This document shows positions 54,711 to 64,000 of a stretch of 64,000 bases of DNA, piece after piece (position 1 is the stretch's first letter; the number at the start of each line of letters is the position of its first letter). Origin of the DNA: Valencia hispanica. Taxonomy: Eukaryota; Chordata; Actinopteri; Cyprinodontiformes; Valenciidae. The position numbers were made by a program, and so were the translations under genes. Location of the stretch: positions 16,132,540 through 16,196,539 of the forward strand of contig OY747716.1 in NCBI GenBank assembly GCA_963556495.2, in the 5' to 3' direction. Below the pieces are notes generated by a model, which saw nothing but the letters and a program-made list of their open reading frames with translations, was not told the DNA's origin and searched no databases.

Positions 54711-57480
54711 TGTAAAATTGGTAGTTTATAGTATTTTATAGTAGTTTATGAAATAAAAGTCTTTGCTTTGATATTGCAAGTGAATAACATTCTGATCAAT
54801 ATTGACGTGTTTAGTGATTTGCAGAAAGTGTGAAGCTGTAAATGTACTTATAGTTGTGCAAATCTGGGCTGATGTTTTGCTCCTTGACTGTCAGGTGTTG
54901 ACGGGCTCATTGACGTGCTAATGACCATTAGCAACACAAGCTAATATTCATGTATTTAATAATTTCTCTGCATTATGCATTTTCAAACACTTTAAGCAGG
55001 GTGTTCAAAAAGGGAGTGGTGAAGTATTATTTCATCTGAACTGCTAAATAAATGTTTTTATCCACTACTATCACTGAGGATGTTTTTTTTTTTACACAAA
55101 GTGAGGTCAGGGTTGGTGAGTAATTTTTCCCATACATCATTTGGACTTTTAATGACCTGTCTGAATATTTCAGTAACTGAACTTGGAAGTTTTGATTTAT
55201 CAATTTAAGTCAAACCATGTTTAAAACTTTGACTAAAAGTTTGACTATCTTGTTATTTGTATTTTTACTGTTCCATAATTCTACTTTAGATCTTATTGCT
55301 GATAAATGTGCTCTATTTGGAGTCAAATATCAGTTCTTTTTTATTTTGATCTTAATTTTTTTAAATGGATAAATACATGCTTGATGGATTTTTCCAAACA
55401 ACCCCCCAAATCAATTATTAGATAGAATGAATATCCAAGACTTGTTTCTACTGTCAGTTTTCGGGGTAATTTTAACGAACCATAAATGTATGTTTGTGCC
55501 TCCAATTCACCTGGCTGGCCTTGTCAGGCCGCTTTCAGGGCCATTTCAGGAACCAACCGATTACCAATCTTGGGGTATGTACTTTGAAATGCCCCAGTGG
55601 AGTTGCTGGATGTGACTTGTGATTAACTCATGCTGATTGGTTGTAACTCAGTGGGAAAATGATATCAGCAGGTATCACCAAACAACCTGCATTTGTAAAA
55701 CTGGGAGAACTGCTGACGAAGCAGTTTATACTGTAACATCATACCAAACAGAAATATAGCAACCATCCCTGCTTCTTGCATGTCGATCCCTTGTTATTCT
55801 CTGCTGCTGTGGCCGCCTTTTTGCATTGATCATTGACGCGACTCACAGCCAAAACGGTCGCGATATGCTGTCATTGTAGCAAATTCCTTAAAGGTTAAGG
55901 TTAACGGCTGAAAGGACCAGGACAGATGATTTACCCTCTCAGAAAGGTCCCTGAAGTCGTCTAGTTGAAACAAGCCTTAAGTGGGGAAAAAAACTGGGGA
56001 AATTCAAGTGGCACACATGATGCCAGAATGCGGGGAAATGGCTAATTTAGAAGGTTGACTTGGAGTTTTATTAATTCAGTCAATTAAAAAACTTATATGA
56101 TTCACTCTTATGGATGAAGTTTGATACAACCGATGGTCAGATTTTTTACGTTTGATTGCTAGATATTTTGGATTGCAACTACATTCTTTCAAAAGGATAT
56201 TCAGATTATAAAGTCCTTTTTCTTTGGTCCTGAAATTATTTTTTATTCCTTTTCTGCTGTGTGCCATATTCATTTAACCTTACTCAGAAAAAAGTATTGA
56301 TTTTTAGATGTCTAAACGATTCTCTGGGGTGTTATCTTTTCTGTGGTACCAGAACAATTCATATAAACCTTGTAGCTCCTGAGATATCTTTAATTCATTC
56401 TGGGCCTGTCACTTTCATGCAGAACTCCCAAAAAGAGGCCTATGGCCTAAGAGGTTAAAACCAAGTCCTGATTTGCTATGGTTTTAAGAGATTTGTCAAA
56501 ATCTTGGTATTCAGAACCCTAGCAATAAATTTACTTATACTAAATCATAAATGTACTTTAGCAAGATTTTTCTTCAGTGTGAACAGCAGGAATGAGCTTG
56601 CACAGAGAAGCTGGGTGTGAATCTTGTAAAACTCTTTCTTGCAACCAGAGAGCATGCTCTTTAAATACGCGCGCTAATTCTGGGGTCTTGTTCTGGGGTC
56701 AACACGAGGATCCCTTTCCTGGTCGTTAACGGAGGCGTAAGTTGACTCAAGTGTGCCTCGATCCGGTTACCGTGACATTTCTAGAGAGCCCGATGAGGCA
56801 ACCACATGGGGAGAAGACACAGGAATGCTAGCACAAAATTCAAATATAGATCTCAAGTAAGTCAGTTACCTGGCAGCCTAGGAGGAGAATTTACTACTTC
56901 TTTCCATGGGTAAATCAAGTGAGAATTATTTCATTTTTTCCCTTTGCTATCCTTCATTACTGGTTTACTCCCACAGATGAAATACTAAGCTCTCGAACAA
57001 ATCAGGTCAGTTTTAAATCATAACAATTACAGCAGAGGTGTTGATAGGAGGCTGAGATAAGTCTTGCTATGAGTTCACACACTGTGTCCGGAGTCTGGAA
57101 AACTGCAGCGCAACTCAACCTTAACAGTCCAGACAAGGGAATAGCTGTCCACTTCTGGAATGTTCTTCTGAAAATAAACAATGCTCGACCCTCTCTGCGT
57201 CTCCCCTGGTAACTCTTGGTTTTTCACCCCCCTCCACTGGACCCTTTATGTATAAAACAGTTGTAGCAGGTTGGAGAAGTAGAGGTAAATCAGAGAAATG
57301 TCTCCTCAAGGATGAAGGCAGTCAATTCTGGTCCTGAGAGTGCCATCTTTCAACTCGTCAGCAAAAACATGTGTTCAAGGTATACGGTTACAGGAACTCG
57401 TCCAAGTCAGTCGCAGATCGTATTAATTACAGCTGTCTTTCATCATGGCACTAAAAAAAGAGATTTTTTTTTGTCTGTTA
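54711..57480. other. unassigned region with a possible repeat at 55,480-55,980
   Basis: The part at 55,480-55,980 has distant GGCCATTTCAGGAACC and, near the right, AGAAAGGTCCCTGAAG, which form a weak inverted pair and may be the ends of a DNA element. No ORF or TSD supports it. The rest shows no feature. Confidence 0.3.
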
Positions 57481-57499
57481 AGCATTCTGGGACATGAGG

Positions 57500-57720
57500 C
57501 AACTTCACAGTCTGCATTTTGTTTGTCTGTGTGAATATTTAGGGCCAGGCTGCAGGAGACCAAAATAGCATTTTATTAAGTCATCTACCGCAACTAGGTT
57601 GCAGATAACCGTGCTCTACTTGGGGAAGCATTTGGCCGCTTGCCTGGGTTAAGGGCAATTAAATCAGAATGCAAATTTATTTCCTTGTGCAAAAAGCCCA
57701 CTAAATGTAGAGGACAATAA
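57500..57720. other. possible conserved non-coding element with POU octamer
   Basis: Unique texture, a perfect ATGCAAAT octamer at 57,669-57,676 and GGGCAATTAAATC beside it. No ORF. The call is an inference. Confidence 0.3.
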
Positions 57721-57959
57721 ATAATCTGTTATGTGTATACAGTATCTGCAGTTTCAAAAAGATTCAATTAACTCCTCAGGAATCTAGGCAAAAAAGAGCC
57801 CTCTTCCATAACGTAATTTGTCTTTATGAGAATTTACTAAATTAAAATCCTTTCCATTTCCAGGCAAACATGTCTAACATGCTACGTTAAGTATACAGCT
57901 TATACAATATCCCATTCAGATGTGTTACAAGTCACAAAACCTCCACCTATGAATCATTC

Positions 57960-58210
57960 ATTATTAGGTGGTGACTAATGCTGTCCATCAGACACTTTGA
58001 TTCAGCGTGTGGCCAAACCCTGATAACCCTCCATGTAACGAGAGAGCTGGTACGGGCATTTGTGGCTCGAGCTGGCTCCTGCGGCTCAGTGGGCTCTCTG
58101 GTTTCTTGGCCTACGTTCAAATCGCAGCGTGGCCATCAGCTCACGGTATTAGGAGCTGGCTGTCATCAGGGGAATTTGCAGAGGGAGCTTGTTATTAGAT
58201 CCTGGGTGTG
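57960..58210. other. possible conserved non-coding element
   Basis: Balanced composition, no repeat texture, two overlapping but unrecognised ORFs (57,978-58,211; 58,007-58,198) without splice context. It adjoins the L2 LINE end. Confidence 0.25.
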
Positions 58211-58310
58211 AGGCAAAAGCAGTCAACTTGTGTTTCTAGACTTCAGACTCCAATGTGACCAAAGATAAACAGCCACTATTCCAGATATTAATGGTTTTAA
58301 TTCATTTCAA

Positions 58311-59011
58311 TTCAATTCAGTTTATTTATATAGCACCAATTCACAACAGATGTCATCTCAAGGCACTTTACAAGAAGTCATTTCAATACATTTATACAAA
58401 CATTCCAATCAGTTAAAAAGTTTCCTATTTAAGGAATCCCAGCAGATTGCGTCAGTCATTGGCGTGAGGTTGGGCCCCGTTGATGCAGACTTTCCAACCA
58501 CAGCAATCCTTCAGCAATCCCTCATACTGAGCAAGCATGTAGCGACGGTGGAGAGGAAAAACTCCCCTTTAACAGGAAGAAACCTCCAACAGAACCAGGC
58601 TCAGTAGGAGCGGCCATCTGCCACGACCGTCTGGGGGTTTGAGAAGACAGAGCAGAGACACAGAAGGAACAGAAGATCTGATGTAAGAGAACTTTCTATG
58701 TTACAGAAAGTAAAAAGTTTATTACAGGACACAGTGGATGTTCAGTTACTGGGAGCATCATCCCAGTAGATGCCCCCCGTCCAACAGGCCAGCCAAGCAG
58801 GATACCAGACCAGGTATATCTTCTATGGAGAGAAAAACACTGAGAGAAAACAAAGTTAATAGTCGAAATAACAGAATGTACTGTAATACAACTGGAGAGT
58901 AGTAAGAGAAAAGGAAGTAGCAGAGTGAAGAAAATTGCTAAGTCTGTCCTCCAGGAGTCTAAGCCTATAGCAGCATAACTACAGAGCTGGCTCAGGATGA
59001 CCCAAGCCACT
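58311..59011 (-). other. 3' UTR and tail of the L2 LINE
   Basis: The region after the ORF2 stop has no coding role; it ends with ATTTATATAGCACCAATTCA-type sequence at about 58,320-58,345 and the TTCAATTCAATTCAG end. The same tail is found at 51,313-51,385. Sequence such as CAGGAAGAAACCTCCAACAG near 58,573 belongs to this UTR in fish L2 elements. Confidence 0.8.
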
Positions 59012-59755
59012 CTAACTATAAGCTTTATCAATAAGGAAAGTTTTAAGCCTGGCCTTAAAAGTAAACAGAGTGTCTGCCTCACTGACTAAAGCTGGGAGCT
59101 GGTTCCACAGGAGAGGAGCCTGATAACTGAAAGATCTGCCTCCCATTCTACTTTTAGAAATCCTAGGAACTACAAATAAACCTGCAGTCTGAGAGCGAAG
59201 TGCTCTGTTGGGAACATATGGACCAATCAGATCTCTGTTGTATGATAGAGCTTGATTATTAAGGGCTTTGTATGTAAGAAGAAGGATCTTAAATTCTATT
59301 CTGGATTTAACAGGGAGCCAATGAAGGGAAGCTAAAACAGGAGAAATGTGATCTCTCTTTTAATTTATATTCATCAGAACTCTTGCTGCCACATTTTGGA
59401 TCAACTGAAGGCTTTTAATGGCATTTTGTGGACTACCTGAATTTCAGTAGTCCAGCCTTGAGGTAACAAATGCATGGACTAGTTTCTCAGCATCACTCCT
59501 GGACAGGATGTTTCAAATTTTTGCAATATTCCTGAGGTGAAAGAAGGAAATCCTAGAAACCTGTTTAATATGGGATTTAAATGTCAAGTCTTGGTCAAAA
59601 ATAACGCCGAGGTTCTTTATGTTATTACTGGGGGCCAATTTAATGCCATACAGATGAAGTGATTGACTAATCAGTTTCTGTTTTAGAACTTCCGGTCCAA
59701 AGACAGCAACTTCTGTCTTGTCAGAATTTAAAAGCAAAAAGTTTAGGGTCATCAA
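59012..59755 (-). pseudogene. L2-type ORF2 C-terminal part
   Basis: The segment starts MMTLNFLLLNSDKTEVAVFG, continues NLGVIFDQDLTFKSHIKQVS, then, with a stop near ITKI and another frame, HAFVTSRLDY, HISPVLASLHWLPVKSRIEF, YKALNNQALSYNRDLIGPY and RLKTFLIDKAYS before the final stop at 59,012-59,014. These are the typical closing blocks of L2-type ORF2. Confidence 0.88.
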
Positions 59756-59790
59756 TGTTTTTATGTCTTCCAGACATGCCTGTAATCTAC

Positions 59791-60204
59791 CTAACTGACT
59801 GGGCTCATCAGGATTATGGATAAATATAGTTGTGTATCATCGGCATAGCTGTGGAAATTCATCCCATGCTGTCTAATGATTCTACCAATTGGGAGCATAT
59901 ATATGGTGAACAGAATTGGTCCAAGCACAGAACCCTGTGGAACTCCACAAGTAACCCTTGAGAGTGAAGATTTATCATTTAGATGAACAAACTGGAATCT
60001 ATCAGACAAATATGATTTAAACCAGCCTGGTGCTGTTCCTTTGATCCCTGCAACATGTTCAAGCCTTTCTAAGAGAATATTATGATCGACTGTATCAAAA
60101 GCAGCACTGAGATCTAACACAACCAGAACAGACACCAGTCCATTATCTGAGGCCATGAGAATATCATTAGTAACCATCACCAGTGCTGTTTCAGTGCTAT
60201 GATG
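59791..60204 (-). pseudogene. L2-type LINE RT palm
   Basis: The frame reads [60 protein letters not shown] and [12 protein letters not shown], all intact, including the catalytic YADD. It ends in a frameshift after LSIILMSPVS, so the thumb continues in another frame. Confidence 0.92.
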
Positions 60205-60207
60205 AGC

Positions 60208-61572
60208 TCAAAAACCTGACTGAAACTCTTCAAACAGCTCGTTATTGTTTAGTTTCTCACAGACTTGATTAGCAACAATTTTCTCAAGGACCTTGGCTAA
60301 GAAAGGAAGGTTAGATATAGGTCTGTAATTCACGAAGTCATCTTGATCAAGGGAAGGTTTCTTGAGTAAAGGTTTCATTAAAGCTATTTTAAATTCTTGT
60401 GGTACGTATCCGTTTACTAAGGATAGATTCATCATATCCAAAATGGGGCCAGGAACCAAATGGAACACTTCCTTAAATATTTTGGTTGGGATTGGGTCCA
60501 ACATACAAGTTGAAGGTTTAGATGAGGCTAATATTTTTGATAATTCCGAAAGCTCGACTGAAGCAAAACAGCCTAAGCACAAATGAGGATCTACAATTCT
60601 TTCTGATGCTGCCTCATTTACTGAGGAAGAAGTAATCATGTTTGGGAGGATGCCAATGATTTTATTTTTAATAGAATTAATTTTATTTATGAAGAATCCC
60701 ATAAAATTATCACTGCTAAGAGCTGGGGGAATAGTTGGCTCAACAGAGCTATGACTCTGGCTAAGTTTGGCAACTGTACTAAAAAGAAACCTAGGATTGT
60801 TTTTATTCGCCTCTATTAATGATGAAAAACATGCTGTTCTAGCTTGTCGAAAGGTCTTTTTATACAGCAGTAGACTGTTATTCCAGGTTAAATAGGAATC
60901 CTCTAGGCATGTAGAGCGCCATTTTCTCTTCAACTTCCTAGTATTCTGCTTTAAAGTATGCAACTCTGCATTAAACCAAGGAGTCAGCCTCCTATGGCTA
61001 GCCACTTTCTTTTTTAAGGGGGCTACACTATCTAATGCCAAACGCAATGAGGACGTAACGCTGTGAACCAGAGCATCAATTTCTGAAGGGTTAGAGATAG
61101 AATTGCTGCCATCCACTGTGTTACCCTGAGACACTGAGGAAAGTAAGAATGGAACAGATTCTTTAAAAATTGTTACAGCATTATCTGATAAAGCTCTACT
61201 ATAATGAAATTTTCTTTCAGATTTAAGATGGTCAGTTAAAGTAAATTCAAAAGTTATCAAGAAGTGGTCAGACAGGACCGGGTTATGTGGGTGGACTGTC
61301 ATTTCCTCACACTCAATACCGTATGTCAGTACAAGGTCCAAAGTGTGTTTACCCGGGTGGGTCGATCCCTGTACTTTTTGAGTAAAGCCAATTGAGTCTA
61401 AAATAGCATTAAAGGGTGCATTTAGGCTATCACTTTCAGTATCCACATGAATATTGAAGTCCCCCACTATATTGACCCTATCAGTATTTAATACTAAATC
61501 AGATAAAAAATGTGAGATCTGATCCAAGAATTGAGAGTAAGGGCCTGGTGGACGATACAAAACCACAAACAA
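60208..61572 (-). pseudogene. L2-type ORF2: end of endonuclease to start of RT (454-aa open segment)
   Basis: A long uninterrupted segment from FVVLYRPPGP to FEEFQSGF covers the GDFN-to-SDH part of the nuclease, a basic linker (RRLTPWFNAELHTLKQNTRK) and the first RT blocks (LKPLLKKPSLDQDDFVNYRP, ISNLPFLAKVLEKIVANQ). It ends at a TGA where CGA (Arg of FRAHHSTET) is expected, a one-base change. Confidence 0.92.
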
Positions 61573-61930
61573 AAATGGTCTTAATGTTTTGCACTTGGAT
61601 AAGGAAAATTAAGGGTTAGATGTTCAAAAGAACTGTAGCTATAAATTGGTCTGGTACTAATTAGTAAATCAGAACGAAAAAGGGTTGCAACTCCTCCTCC
61701 TCGCCCAGTACTTGTAGGAATGTGAAAATTTAAATAACTGGAAGGAGTTGACTCATTTATACTGACATAATCCTCCTGCTGCAACCAGGTTTCTGTGAGA
61801 CAAAGGAAATCAATGTGATTATCACAAATCAAGTCATTTACTAACAAAGTCTTTGAGGAGAGAGATCTTATGTGTAATATACCACATTTAATAGATTTAT
61901 TTTTCTGTTCAGTCAAAGTCGTATTTATCT
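61200..61930 (-). pseudogene. L2-type LINE APE-like endonuclease
   Basis: The frame shows [63 protein letters not shown] and PVLSDHFLITFEF. The E (TETW), GDFN and SDH residues of APE-type nucleases are all present. A stop and a frame change lie at about 61,575-61,581 between [11 protein letters not shown] and MFVVLYRPPG. Confidence 0.9.
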
Positions 61931-62029
61931 TTATGAGATTTCCAAAATTTGCTTTTGTTGGCTTAACTTTTTATCCATTTAATTTTGGCCGTGGGCAAGA
62001 CACTGTTTCTATAGGGTAATGGGTGGGTA

Positions 62030-62865
62030 ACAGTACAGAAGCAGCAGAGAGGTGGGATAAACTACGACTCTGCTTCCTGGTCCGGGCCCTGGGTTGTCAG
62101 TGTTTTGGAGGACTAATAAATTCGGCCATATTCCTAGAAAGAAGAGCTGCTCCATCCAAAGTGGGATGGATGCCGTCTCTCCGGATCAGACCAGGTTATC
62201 CCCAAAATGTTTGCCAGTTATCAATGTAGCCCACATCGTTTGCAGGACACCACCTAGACAACCATTGATGGAATGACAGCATGCGGCTAAACATGTCGTC
62301 ACTGGTCCGATCAGGCAGGGGACCAGAAAAGATTACAGAGTCTGACATTGTTTTGGCAAACACGAAGCAACACAAATTTTTGTGACCTCCGATTAGCGTA
62401 ACCGGCTGTCATTACCGCCAGCATGAATAACAATCTTACTGTATTTACGCTTATCTTTAGCCAGCAGTTTCAGGTAGGATTTGATGTCGCCCGTTCTGGC
62501 CCCTGGCAAACATTTGACTATGGTCAATGGTGTCTCTAATGCCACGTTTCTTACTATGGAGCTGCCAATTACCAGGGTCGGCTTCTCAGCGGGTGTGTCG
62601 CTGAGCAGGGAAAATCTGTTAGAAACGCGGACCGGTTGGTGGTGGCCCGTGGGCTGGCTAATGGGCTTCGGCTATCTGCTGGTTTTTCAACAGCGCGGAG
62701 CCGTGCTTCTAATTCTGATACCCTCGCCTCCAAAGCTACAAAAATATTACATTTATTACAGTTACCATTATCACTAAAGGAGGCAGGGAAGTAACTAAAC
62801 ATCTGACACAGAGAGCAAGAGAGAAGAGTTAGAGACAGGAGAAAGAAGAGTAGCCATAGCCACAA
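62030..62865 (-). pseudogene. L2-type ORF1 region: coiled coil plus SGNH/GDSL esterase-like domain
   Basis: From the Met at 62,802 the frame shows MFSYFPASFSDNGNCNKCNI, then FVALEARVSELEARLRAVE, a heptad pattern fit for a coiled coil. After a frame change come [14 protein letters not shown] (Ser block), [11 protein letters not shown] (Asn block), [20 protein letters not shown] and RRDGIHPTLDGAALLS (Asp-x-x-His block). These are the conserved blocks of SGNH esterase-like domains known from ORF1 of CR1/L2 LINEs; here the usual GDS reads GSS. A stop occurs shortly after (PKH-stop). Confidence 0.75.
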
Positions 62866-63115
62866 TGAAGCTAAGCTAACTGAGCTAGCGAGACCTTACC
62901 ACCCCAAGAAAAACTGTGTGAAACACAAGTTCCCAAAACGCAAAGTACACCACCACAAAACATGTGTTTTAGTGTGCTTGTGTGTTAAAATAACTTAGAG
63001 AGGCCTCAGCACAGAGAAAACAAGATCCATTCAAGAGAGTCTGAACACCAAACAGCTTACAACGAGTGCAAGAGCGACAACAGGAAATGACGCAATACGG
63101 CTTACCCCGTCACAG

Positions 63116-64000
63116 CAGCCCTGCACATGGTGAGGTGGCGATATTACAATGTCACATTTTGTTTCATCAAAGTTAACTGTATATTGAGAAGTGCTGTCCA
63201 GTAGTGTCAGCAAGTGACTCCATCTGGTAAAGTAGGAGAACTTTTATCCATTTATGAACCCCTTATATAAAACAAGAGTTTTGTAAGACTAACACCAAAT
63301 ATCTACATGTGTGTGACCACTGGCTATTAGGCTCATTGGCTATTATCTGCCATGATAAATTAGGTGGGGCACAGCAACCCAACACCTAATAGCAGCAACT
63401 AATTCTTCTGTGATGCATACAATCTGACTTTGATATTGATTGCTATTTTATGTGATTAATTTAATACTGATTCAATATTAAATGAACCACATAAAATAGC
63501 ACACATCTACACACTACAAATGCAATTTTATGTAAATGTAATTGAAGAATGAAACCTTTTTCATAGCCTACATGAAATCACAAATAAAGGGTCACTCACC
63601 GGTGTTGTTCTTCTTTAAAAAGAAAATGCAGATCTCTAATCTGGGCAAACTTTTCAGTAAATGTATAATCTTTCAAAAAAAACCCCAACTTAGATCTATA
63701 ATCATATCTTAAAGTCCTTGTACGACGTTAAAATCCACTGGCTGGTGAGTGACATCCCAAATCTTTAATCCCTGATTTTCGTTCAATAGGCAACGTGCTA
63801 AATTTAGATTTCATCAAAGAAATGTATTTAAATCTTTTTCCCCTTTTTTTGTCTTGGTAGCTAGCAAGAATATTAGATGGCTGCACACATCTATCCAACA
63901 GATCGTAAACGTGACCTGTGCTATTCCGATATTTTAATACGAGCCATGCTGCACAACCAGCTTTCGCATTTGCCTAAACGGGCTTGTGTGGGACCGTGGC
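63116..64000. other. unassigned stretch with a small palindrome
   Basis: A 12-bp word CTATTTTATGTG (63,443-63,454) is inverted at 63,488-63,499, with partly complementary AT-rich bases between. No gene or element was recognised; the window ends here. Confidence 0.35.

Larger units (their letters stand above)
58311..63115 (-). mobile_element. nearly complete L2-type LINE with esterase-like, endonuclease and RT domains
   Basis: About 4.8 kb on the minus strand. From 5' (right) to 3' (left): a 5' region (63,115-62,870), a coiled-coil and esterase-like part (62,802-62,030), the endonuclease (61,930-61,200), the RT (60,500-59,500), the C-terminal part to the stop at 59,012-59,014, and a 3' UTR ending in the L2 tail ATTCAATTCAGTTTATTTAT. 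At least four in-frame stops or frameshifts interrupt it. It is the most complete autonomous element in the window but inactive. Confidence 0.9.

Overview
The window reads as non-coding nuclear DNA from a teleost fish. It is AT-rich, has microsatellites, and its recognisable coding sequence comes from transposable elements typical of fish: L2-type, Rex1-type and Rex3/RTE-type LINEs, a sushi-like Ty3/Gypsy retrotransposon, Tc1/mariner, hAT, pogo-like and THAP-bearing DNA elements, and several MITEs. I found no convincing exon of a host gene and no bacterial or phage feature. The species cannot be named from the sequence. Layout, left half: 0.9-3.7 kb holds parts of a THAP-bearing DNA element, with a fold-back element and a TA/TG microsatellite in what looks like its first intron. 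3.9-4.8 kb holds Tc1-like and Rex3 remnants. 5.76-6.78 kb is a hAT element with an exact 8-bp target-site duplication (TSD) and a LINE tail inside it. A pogo-like DNA-binding ORF lies at 7.0 kb. A solo LTR with a 5-bp TSD lies at 7.66-8.34 kb. The largest single element is a 5.1-kb Ty3/Gypsy retrotransposon on the minus strand (12,344-17,487), with two LTRs, a 5-bp TSD and broken gag-pol. Rex1, Tc1-like and two L2 LINE pieces follow between 19.8 and 27.5 kb. Right half: a 2.23-kb transposon with arms of about 400 bp lies at 29.85-32.08 kb. A Rex1-Rex3-Tc1 cluster lies at 32.7-33.96 kb. A GC-rich 42-bp minisatellite, an LTR-like tail and a second copy of the hAT/LINE chimera lie at 37.9-39.4 kb. 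A second pogo-like ORF copy is at 45 kb, and three MITEs with clear ends lie between 36 and 50 kb. An array of roughly 20-bp repeats enclosed by perfect inverted repeats is at 51.8-52.6 kb, and a transposase fragment is at 54.4-54.7 kb. A nearly complete but mutated L2 LINE occupies 58.3-63.1 kb on the minus strand. The unassigned stretches between elements include several blocks of balanced composition with homeodomain- or POU-like AT motifs (19.2, 28.9, 41.3, 47.3, 49.9, 52.9, 57.6, 58.1 kb). These could be conserved non-coding elements of a gene desert, but only alignment to other fish can test that. The elements do not work together as a pathway. The most informative observations are structural: an apparent self-priming site in the Gypsy element, a fused esterase-endonuclease-RT frame in the L2 LINE, a hAT family that carries a LINE tail in both copies, and a minisatellite enclosed in a terminal-inverted-repeat element.
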